Assembly: GCA_025765595.1 (NCBI GenBank)
Contig: JAIVFH010000495.1
Span: 1-17,282 of the forward strand
DNA length: 17,282 bases
From: Obelidium mucronatum
Taxonomy: Eukaryota; Chytridiomycota; Chytridiomycetes; Chytridiales; Chytriomycetaceae
Direction: 5' to 3'
Positions 1 through 6,117 of the stretch are shown here, one piece after another. The notes under the pieces are model-generated. The model had not been told where the DNA came from, made no database searches, and was given only the letters and a program-made list of their open reading frames with translations. The translations under genes were made by a program, and so were the position numbers. The stretch's first letter is position 1. Each line of letters begins with the position of its first letter.

Positions 1-122
1 TCATGACGAAAGACAGTTGAGCAACCTTGCTTTCGTCGTGCTCTTTATTCTGGCAACTTCACGTTTCGATGAGATGGTTTGATTTGTTGTGACGTTCTTT
101 GTAATGGTGACTCATCGGCAGG

Positions 123-130
123 TATAAAGG
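123..130 (+). promoter_or_regulatory. TATA box of the universal stress protein gene
   Basis: The sequence TATAAAGG lies about 50 bases ahead of the ATG at 179 and matches the eukaryotic TATA consensus. It implies a transcription start near 150-155 and a 5' leader of roughly 25-30 bases, which is A/C-rich and free of other ATGs. A stress-inducible gene with a TATA promoter would be typical; the inducibility is inferred. Confidence 0.55.
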
Positions 131-178
131 GCGCCACAATTCCTCAACAAACAAAAACACACAAACCTATAGCTAACC

Positions 179-825
179 ATGGACGTCTTTTCCGAAGCCC
201 AAATTCACGCAAACGAACAGCCAACTGACCTCACTGCAAGTCTGAGCGAGGTTGTTCCTCACCACGAAGATGAAAGCCACCCAAGCGAGGCGGAATTCAA
301 GAGAGTCATTGCCATAGCGATTGTGAGTTATTTTGCTTTGGTCTTCCAAGGAACCCGTCGAATCAACAGCTCTTAACAACTTAAAAACATAACCTTCTAC
401 AGGATTCCTCTCTATTTGCAGAACACGCCGTCAATTGGGCAATCAAGAACTACCTCCAACCCTCAGACCTCGTCGTTCTACTAAATGCCCGCTCTTTCGT
501 AACTCCTCCCGGCACAGTGTACATGGACGTGGCCAACTGGATCGACCAGCAAGAAACATTCCAACGCGCCACATCCCATAAACTGCTTCGCACCACTGCT
601 TCCCGCTTGAAACATCTTGGCTTCGCAACAAAAGCAATTGCTCTCAAGGGAGATATCAAAGACGAAATTGTCAGAAAAGCCAAGGAGGTGCAAGCAGATG
701 CATTGATTGTTGGATCGCGTGGGTTGGGTTACTTTTCGAGAGCCCTTGTGGGGTCTGTATCTGATTACGCGGTGCATTATGCGCATTGTCCGGTGCTCGT
801 TATTAACCGACTGAAGAAGAGTTGA
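179..825 (+). CDS. Universal stress protein (UspA family), two exons
   Basis: Exons are 179-322 and 403-825, with a phase-0 80-bp intron (GTGAGT...CTACAG), giving 188 residues. After an acidic N-terminal extension of about 40 residues the fold starts with beta-1 'RVIAIAI' joined across the intron to 'DSSLFAEHAVNWAI', the Usp strand-1/helix-1 pattern. The C-terminal part carries the nucleotide-binding signature G-2x-G-9x-G-S ('VGSRG' ... 'GSVSDYAVHYAHCPVLVI'), as in ATP-binding MJ0577-type members. The family consists of small cytoplasmic alpha/beta proteins that bind ATP and respond to stress. The start is the first ATG after the TATA box. Oddity: after the TGA at 823-825 a different frame stays open to a TGA at 912-914 and encodes a helical tail that looks coding, so the true stop may be 914 (see findings). 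Family assignment is firm; the exact C-terminus is not. Confidence 0.9.
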
Positions 826-1092
826 ATGCTTTGAAGTTGGCGCAAGCGGCTTTGAAAGACAGTGCAGTCAACATCACCCAGACTGCTGAAGACAATGTGT
901 CTTCTGCGTTTTGATTTCTTTAAATTATTATCTGTTTTCTTCTCTCTTCCGTGTATATTTTATAGTAATATAGCAAAGTTCAATACGTCTGAAGATGTTG
1001 TATGAATTTGGCTTGAAACCAGACATTCAATTCTCAATTTCAAGAGATTTCAAGTATCGCTTTGGGTAACCTAACCCGATGCAAAATTACTT

Positions 1093-1098
1093 TTTATT
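1093..1098 (-). terminator. Putative poly(A) signal AATAAA of the 1115-2434 gene
   Basis: On the minus strand AATAAA lies about 17 bases after the TAA stop at 1115-1117, inside an A/T-rich stretch. The convergent stress-protein gene ends at 825 or 914, so the two 3' UTRs share roughly 200 bases (about 915-1114) in which I see no other gene. Confidence 0.4.
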
Positions 1099-1114
1099 TT
1101 TTTAACTTTTCATT

Positions 1115-2434
1115 TTAGTACTGACTATTCTGGGCTGCTGCTTGCTGTTGCGCGTAGTATTGCTGCTGCGCAAAATATTGCTGTTGCTGTGCATACTGTT
1201 GTTCAGCATATTGCGCATACGCCGCCTGTTGTTGTTGCTGCTGCTGACTATACGCAGTATTCACAGATCGCGTCATTGATTCAGCTGCTGAACCAGCAGA
1301 AGATGGAGCCGGGCTTGGGCTTGATCTCGCGTTGTTTGCAAGAATACGCTCGCGGGAAGGGGACTTCTTGGGCCCAGTGGCAGCGGCGGCGGAAGGACCA
1401 GCTTCCTTGATCAATGCGTCTAATGGGACTGTTGGCTTGTTTTTCTTCTTTTTGAAGAGCCGCACGTAAACAAATAAGGCAAAGCTTGATAAGATGACGG
1501 CTGTCACTGAACCCCCGACGATTCCAAGAGTCTGAAGGAGATAAAAAAAAAGGCAATTTAATTATGAAATTCGTTTAATTTAAAAAGTATACGCGCCATT
1601 AGTAATAGGGTAATGGAGAGAAAAAAAGAGACTTACGCGAGCGTTTGTTGAAGATTCCGTGGCCTTCGAAGCTGAGACCACGCTGCTGTTGGAAGCAGCA
1701 TCGGCTGTTGACGTGGGAAGAGAAACCGAAAGAGTGTCTGTGACACCCGTCGCGCTGACTGCTGCTGTAGTTTGAGCCTTAAGTGTCGACTTGACACCAT
1801 TCGGGCTCTTTTGCACGTCTGTCGTTTCCACTGGCTGACCGCCTCCTTGTGAGTCTTGCTGATTGCTTCCTCCATTCGCTTTTGATGAACCCTTTCCTTT
1901 TGTTGAGGTTGGCACAGGCGGAGGGTTTGCAGGTTGTTGAGGTTGCTGTGGTTGCTGAGGTTGCTGCTGGGGTGGTTGCAAGACTTCTCCAGATGTTCCT
2001 CCTTGATCTGAATTACTCTGCGATTTTGGAGAAGAAGGAATTGTTGGTGGTGATGGTGGTGGACTCTGAGCTTGTGGTTTGGAGTCTGGAACTGGAAAGG
2101 GGTCATTAAAGACAACAGCCTGTGGAGCTGGGATTGGAAACAATGGAGAATCGGGGTTTTTCTGCTCATCTGATGCAGTGTCTGGATCAGGTTTTTGGTC
2201 GGCGACTACTTCTGGTTCTTCATTAATGGTTTGGTTCTGTGTTGATTCAGCAGCAGCGGCAATGGGCTGAGCAGCAGGCGCTGGACGAGGCTCTGACGAA
2301 GGCGCTTGCTTGGGGCTGAAGATGCTTTTGCTTGGGATAATACCAGGGAGGATGTTTGGAATCCCCTTGATCCCAAGAACATCTGCCGAGCACGACGCAA
2401 TAGCTATGGACAGCAACACCACGGATATGCGCAT
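1115..2434 (-). CDS. Single-pass membrane protein with Pro/Gln/Ser-rich ectodomain and Gln/Tyr-rich tail
   Basis: Exons are 2434-1637 and 1531-1115, joined by a phase-0 105-bp intron (GTAAGT...CTTCAG), giving 404 residues. I chose the ATG at 2434 because it starts a clean signal peptide ('MRISVVLLSIAIASCSA'); an in-frame upstream ATG at 2497 would bury it. The mature part is low-complexity: Pro/Ala-rich, a (PQQ)n run, then Lys/Gly/Asn- and Ser/Thr-rich stretches suited to O-glycosylation. The start of exon 2 encodes a transmembrane helix ('GIVGGSVTAVILSSFALFV') followed by KKKK, a stop-transfer signal. The cytosolic tail of about 110 residues ends in a Gln/Ala/Tyr run. The topology resembles fungal wall-stress sensors of the Wsc/Mid2 type, but no WSC cysteine domain is visible, so a sensor role is only a guess. 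Signal peptide, TM helix and composition are directly seen; function is unknown. Confidence 0.75.
1127..1251 (-). repeat. Poly-Gln/Ala/Tyr coding low-complexity tract
   Basis: CAG/CAA-rich triplets on the minus strand encode a poly-Gln run followed by repeats such as 'QQYAQQQQYFAQQQYYAQQQ'. This is the cytosolic C-terminus of the membrane protein. Mixed CAG/CAA codons make it less prone to pure-repeat slippage. Confidence 0.8.
1931..1979 (-). repeat. (Pro-Gln-Gln)n coding repeat
   Basis: Tandem 9-base units on the minus strand encode 'QPPQQQPQQPQQPQQP' in the ectodomain of the same membrane protein. The units differ slightly at third positions. It is probably a flexible, extended spacer outside the membrane. 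Confidence 0.75.
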
Positions 2435-2581
2435 TTTTTTTCTCAGATGAATAATGATGGGAAGCGATTTGATGGGGAAACGCGAGAAAAAAGTCATTAC
2501 GATCCACCAACAGAATTTTTTCTGACACTGGCAAAATGAAAGTCGAATGAAGGGAGAGAAGGAATCTCGTTTATTGGATCT
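2435..2581. promoter_or_regulatory. Intergenic spacer: promoter of the membrane protein and 3' end of the kinase
   Basis: This 147-base gap separates the kinase stop (2582) from the membrane-protein start (2434). Both genes read on the minus strand, so it holds the 3' UTR of the kinase and the promoter of the downstream gene. I see no convincing TATA box. Confidence 0.4.
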
Positions 2582-4861
2582 TCATTTTCTCAAAACCGAA
2601 GGAAGAATATGGCGCGTGTTGCGTGACTTTTCTACAGTTGTCGACTCGTCAATTCCTAGGCTTGCACAGCTGCCAGAATTTAGAGAATTGCCTAAACTTG
2701 AACTACTCTTTCCAATTTCAGGAAGCGGGCGATACTGCTTTCCGAGGGCTGAATTGGAATTATTCATATTTCCTTCTAATGTCGTTCCTGGCATCAATCC
2801 TGGGGGTTCAGAGGTGTGAGATCGCAACACACCAAAGATGTTTCAACTTTTACCTAAACCCAAATCCGAATTGGAAAGTGATCCTTTTAATCTCGTCATT
2901 CCAGACTTGCTTTCTATGCTTGATCGATTTTCCATTAAGGAGTCCCTTTGCAAAATCTCGGTATTTATCTGAGCAAATCTATTGCTCAAATTATTTGAGT
3001 GGTTTGTTTGAGGCCGAATGTTTGGAACGATTGGAGCAGGACACGTCCTGCTAGAGGATTTCGGAGAAGTGAACTGTAAGGGTACAAAGTCATACTTGGC
3101 CGAAGCATGATGCCCCTCTTGCTCCTGTTGCGTCAAAGATACTCTTCCAGAACCCAAAACATAGTCAGTATCGCTTCGCCGTTTAACCATGGACTCATAT
3201 TCATATGCTGAAGACTTGGTCACGTCTTTTTGGTATCCAGTATTTGATTGTCGTGTCATTTTCGACAAGCGCTCATGATCTTCCTCATCATCCGAAAGAA
3301 AATCAAATGAGTCGTGGGAGGTTTTCATTCTTGTGGAGGCGTATTCATTGGGTTTTGAAGGTGCGGGATTTGGTAATGCCAGCCCCCTTGATAAATCCGA
3401 CACGATATTGCGGGTGTTGGCAGGCGTTGGGGGTGAATCTTGGCTTTTTTGAAAGGACGAGCTTCGCTGAAGTGTCTGAGCTGCTGGGAGTGTTTTAAAC
3501 CATGTATGAAGCAGCGACTCGTTGGCTGATAATCTTCGGTTCGGATCAAATAGGAGTAAATCTGAGATGAGTTGCAAAGCTTCTGTCGAAATAGCAGTGG
3601 TTGCATTTCCATGAGAAGAGCCCCCAAACGAAAGAACTTCTGAAAGCGGAATAGGAGTCAAATTAGGGAATTTGAACCCCATTGCAGCAGCCAACTTGAT
3701 TCCCTCTATCCACGGACCTCCCCCGATCACTCTATCGCGAGATGTCCCCTGGGCTGTACCAACGGATACATTGGTTTTGGATAGTAGCGGCGAATTTGAA
3801 GTTTGTGGCCTCATGCTCTCTGAATATTGAGGTTGATAGTCGCGGGTTTGAGATTGTAGAGGCGTCGAGACACGAACACTTGATCCAACCATGCCGCCAG
3901 TTATTCCACCCGAATTCAAGCTCGCGTCTCCTGAAGGGCTTCCAAGTATTGAACAAATTTTATGCAATTGATCCACTTCAGATGTTCCAGGGAATAATGG
4001 ATATAAAAGAATCAGTTCGGCAATAATGGTGCCTACGGCCCACATATCAATTGGTGATGAATAATTGTGAGTTTTCAAGAGAACTTCGGGAGCCCGGTAC
4101 CATCGTGTGCTGACGTATTCAGTGTATGGTGGCAGAGATCGTGTTTCTCGAGCTAAACCAAAGTCTGCGATTTTTACGGTGTTTCCAGACATGAGCAGGT
4201 TTTCTGGTTTCAAGTCACGGTGAAAGAAGCCATGCTATAATATTAATTAATAGTTTAAGCATTCACGCTCGTTTTTCTATTTTGTTATTTTTTTTTTTTT
4301 TTTTTTACTTTGTGCATGTGTGCGAGTCCCGAAAGCAGCTGAAACCTGAAGCGATTATCGATCAGCATCATGCATATATATTTAACTTCAAAAGGATCTT
4401 CATACGTCAAGCTCTTGACTTCCTCTTCTGTAAACGGCCGTCCATCTCGTTCCTTGATCTTTTGATGCATATTGCTGTCCATATACTCAAACACAAAGTT
4501 GAGTTCTTCAGTAGCTTGATCGCGTATAACTTCTTTCAACTTCACAATATGGAGGTGGTTATTCAGCTTTGCGAGAGACTTGATGCGCGGGATATAAACT
4601 AAGTTTAATTGTTGATAATCAGCGACGACGGCTATACCTTTAGTTCGCGTAGCTGTGTACATTGTTCCCATGTAGCAAACTTTTGCTTCATTTTCTTTAC
4701 TGCCACCTGTTGAATGATTCATTAGGCCCCTCCGATTCGGCAATTCAGGTCGTTCTTCAAACAAACACACTTACTATCTCTCCTGTGGTAGTATTTTGAG
4801 CCATATAGACACTTCCAAATGCACCATCCCCGAGCTGTTTCACGACTTTAAACTTTTCCAT
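2582..4861 (-). CDS. MAK/ICK/LF4-type CMGC protein kinase, six exons
   Basis: Exons are 4861-4775, 4706-4638, 4578-4406, 4345-4309, 4234-2854 and 2799-2582; introns are 54-74 bp and every phase matches, giving 654 residues. Visible kinase elements: Gly loop GDGAFG (11-16), beta-3 Lys33 in VAVKK, alpha-C Glu50 in [15 protein letters not shown] (127-134), ADFG (145-148), TEY activation motif (160-162) and [16 protein letters not shown]-like helix C, the TxY motif and [17 protein letters not shown] place it in the RCK group (MAK, ICK, MOK, Chlamydomonas LF4; yeast Ime2 is related). LF4/ICK kinases limit flagellar length and tune intraflagellar transport, which would suit a zoosporic fungus. A Ser/Gly-rich insert of about 70 residues (224-294) splits the C-lobe before '[16 protein letters not shown]'. 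The C-terminal 290 residues are Ser/Asn-rich and disordered. The last exon is inferred from phase and composition; without it the protein would stop at 2843. Confidence 0.88.
4288..4306 (-). repeat. Homopolymer A19 directly after a 5' splice site
   Basis: Plus-strand T19 is, on the minus strand, a run of A immediately after the GT of kinase intron 4. It occupies about a quarter of that 74-bp intron. Its length is probably unstable in sequencing and in vivo. Confidence 0.85.
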
Positions 4862-5155
4862 TCCTGATCGCGCGTCTTTTTTTTTGATGATTGCGATGAT
4901 TAAAGTATTTTTTGACAATTTTATCGCGTTTTCTTTGGAAGCAAAAACAATGCAAAACAAAGATCAAAAGGCAATAATACAACAATTTGTAGTGCCATCA
5001 TTAAATGCAATCATTCAAGAGAAAGTCAGGCATCTGTGATAGGTACGGAAACTTTGGCATCCAACAACAAGAAGCCAAGATGCCTTTTGGCGGCTGTCTA
5101 GACTTATCTCGAGTCCATCCGACAGTCCGACTCCTTCCATATCTTGAATTCATTA
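4862..5155. promoter_or_regulatory. Upstream region of the kinase gene
   Basis: This is A/T-rich sequence ahead of the minus-strand kinase ATG, with A and T runs near 4878-4886 and 4910-4916. No TATA box, RNA gene or credible protein is seen. It runs into repeat copy A. Confidence 0.35.
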
Positions 5156-5345
5156 TCTTTAAGCTATTTGTTGACGATTCATCGCGAGCAATTGTCAATA
5201 AACATGGCGGAAAATAGAGTCGAGATGACGATCGTGCAACTCAAAGTGACGAATACCCTCGATAACATTCGGCTTGTCCCGTGCTTATCAATTTCTTCAC
5301 TGTATGCTCGTTTGAAACCTTTCTTGAGCGGATTGTTAAAAGTTG
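5156..5345 (+). repeat. Dispersed direct repeat, copy A (partner at 8703-8931)
   Basis: The core 5176-5256 aligns with 8728-8808 with only four mismatches in 81 bases when compared by eye. Similarity continues with indels to about 5345. Within it an ATG at 5204 opens a frame of 52 codons (to the TAA at 5360-5362) whose first half, 'NRVEMTIVQLKVTNTLDN', is shared with copy B apart from a few conservative changes and a six-base in-frame indel. It could be a fragment of a mobile element or of a duplicated gene 5' end. It ends about 35 bases from the tRNA-His gene at 5380. I do not recognise the family. Confidence 0.75.
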
Positions 5346-5379
5346 TAGTTCGTCTACCCTAACTTCTAATACCTACGCC

Positions 5380-5451
5380 TGCTTATCCCAGGAATCGAAC
5401 CTGGATTTGCTGGGCCACAACGAGCTGTACTAACCGTTATACGAGATAAGC
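5380..5451 (-). tRNA. tRNA-His(GTG), copy 1, with an anticodon-stem mismatch
   Basis: On the minus strand 72 bases fold as a cloverleaf: acceptor GCTTATC/GATAAGC with discriminator A, D-stem GTA/TAC around TAACGGTTAG, anticodon loop TTGTGGC (anticodon GTG), and T-arm CCAGG-TTCGATT-CCTGG. The D-arm and anticodon loop match the eukaryotic tRNA-His pattern. The usual extra G-1 is not encoded (A at that position), so it would need Thg1-type addition, as is normal in eukaryotes. The anticodon stem GCTCG/CCAGC has a C:C mismatch at pair 30:40, where copy 2 is fully paired. Internal A and B boxes look intact. A TTTT lies about 40 bases downstream, a weak and late Pol III stop. It may be functional but impaired, or a recent pseudogene. 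Confidence 0.85.
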
Positions 5452-5650
5452 TTGTCGAAGTCTGCAGAGAAAAGTGATCCAACATAATTTACGATATTAT
5501 GAAGAGACTATCTGCAACAGACGCGAATACTGATATAATCAATTTCGGGAATATGAAGGTTTTGTTGGATACGTTAAAGAAGAAGGGATTATCCTGGGAT
5601 TATCCCGTTTATTCAGGTTCTTGTTTGGGAGGTAACATGCGAATAAAAAA

Positions 5651-6090
5651 ATGACAACTCAGCATCTTCTTATGCAGACGGCAACGCTGCTCAACGGCAC
5701 CACGTTCGGTTTGTCGGGGCGACCGACGCGCGGCTCCTCCGGGCGCTCGCAAAGACGCCCGGGCTTGTGGGGCCGGTGTTTGCGCACTGGTGGCCGCTGG
5801 GGCGCGACTTCATGGCGCCGCTGCTGGTGCTCGGCGCCGCCGCCAACGGCGCGGCGGCGGTCGCGTCGGGCGACGCGCTGTGGCTCTGCGCGGCGCTGAG
5901 CCACGCGGCGACGCTCGGCTGGACGCTGGGCGCGATGCTGCCGGGCATCCGCCGGCTGATGGCCGCCACCGCAAAGACGGCGGGCGACGAGGTCGACCGG
6001 CTGACGCGTTCGTTCGGCCGGCTGCATCTGCCGCGCGTGCTTGTGTCGGGCGCTGCATTCGCGCTGTCCATCCACTGCTTGTCAAAGTGA
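5651..6090 (+). CDS. DUF1772-like small membrane protein (apparent 1-base frame break)
   Basis: From 5719 to the TGA at 6088-6090 one frame encodes 'ATDARLLRALAKTPGLVG', a WWPLGRDFMAPLL segment and three hydrophobic helices (about 5814-5875, 5881-5945, 6030-6080) with 'RSFGRLHLPR' between the last two. This layout fits DUF1772 / anthrone-oxygenase-like four-helix proteins of about 150 residues. The first helix seems to lie in another frame from the ATG at 5651 ('LLMQTATLLNGTTFGLSG'). One missing base in the GGGG at 5716-5719 would join the two into 147 residues; G/C at third codon positions also favours that. An alternative without indel splices a 5' exon 5499-5631 (GTAACA...ATGCAG, 46-bp intron) to 5678, but this lacks helix 1. 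Some relatives act in aromatic polyketide oxidation; most have no known function. It sits in the GC-rich island, 27 bp before the next gene. Confidence 0.6.
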
Positions 6091-6117
6091 ACTCAAAGTC
6101 TCAAATAAAAAGTGTTC

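Noticed and set aside
5..37. Inverted repeat GACGAAAG ... CTTTCGTC, possible regulatory hairpin or heat-shock element
   Set aside because: Arms are only 8 bases with a 17-base loop, and the GAA/TTC spacing does not fit a heat-shock element; chance is enough.
2547..3054. Plus-strand open frames opposite the kinase 3' end
   Set aside because: They overlap the well-supported kinase exons on the other strand and encode no recognisable domain.
5499..5631. Independent small gene upstream of the DUF1772 gene
   Set aside because: Open for 44 codons only and ends at a possible splice donor; kept solely as an alternative 5' exon.
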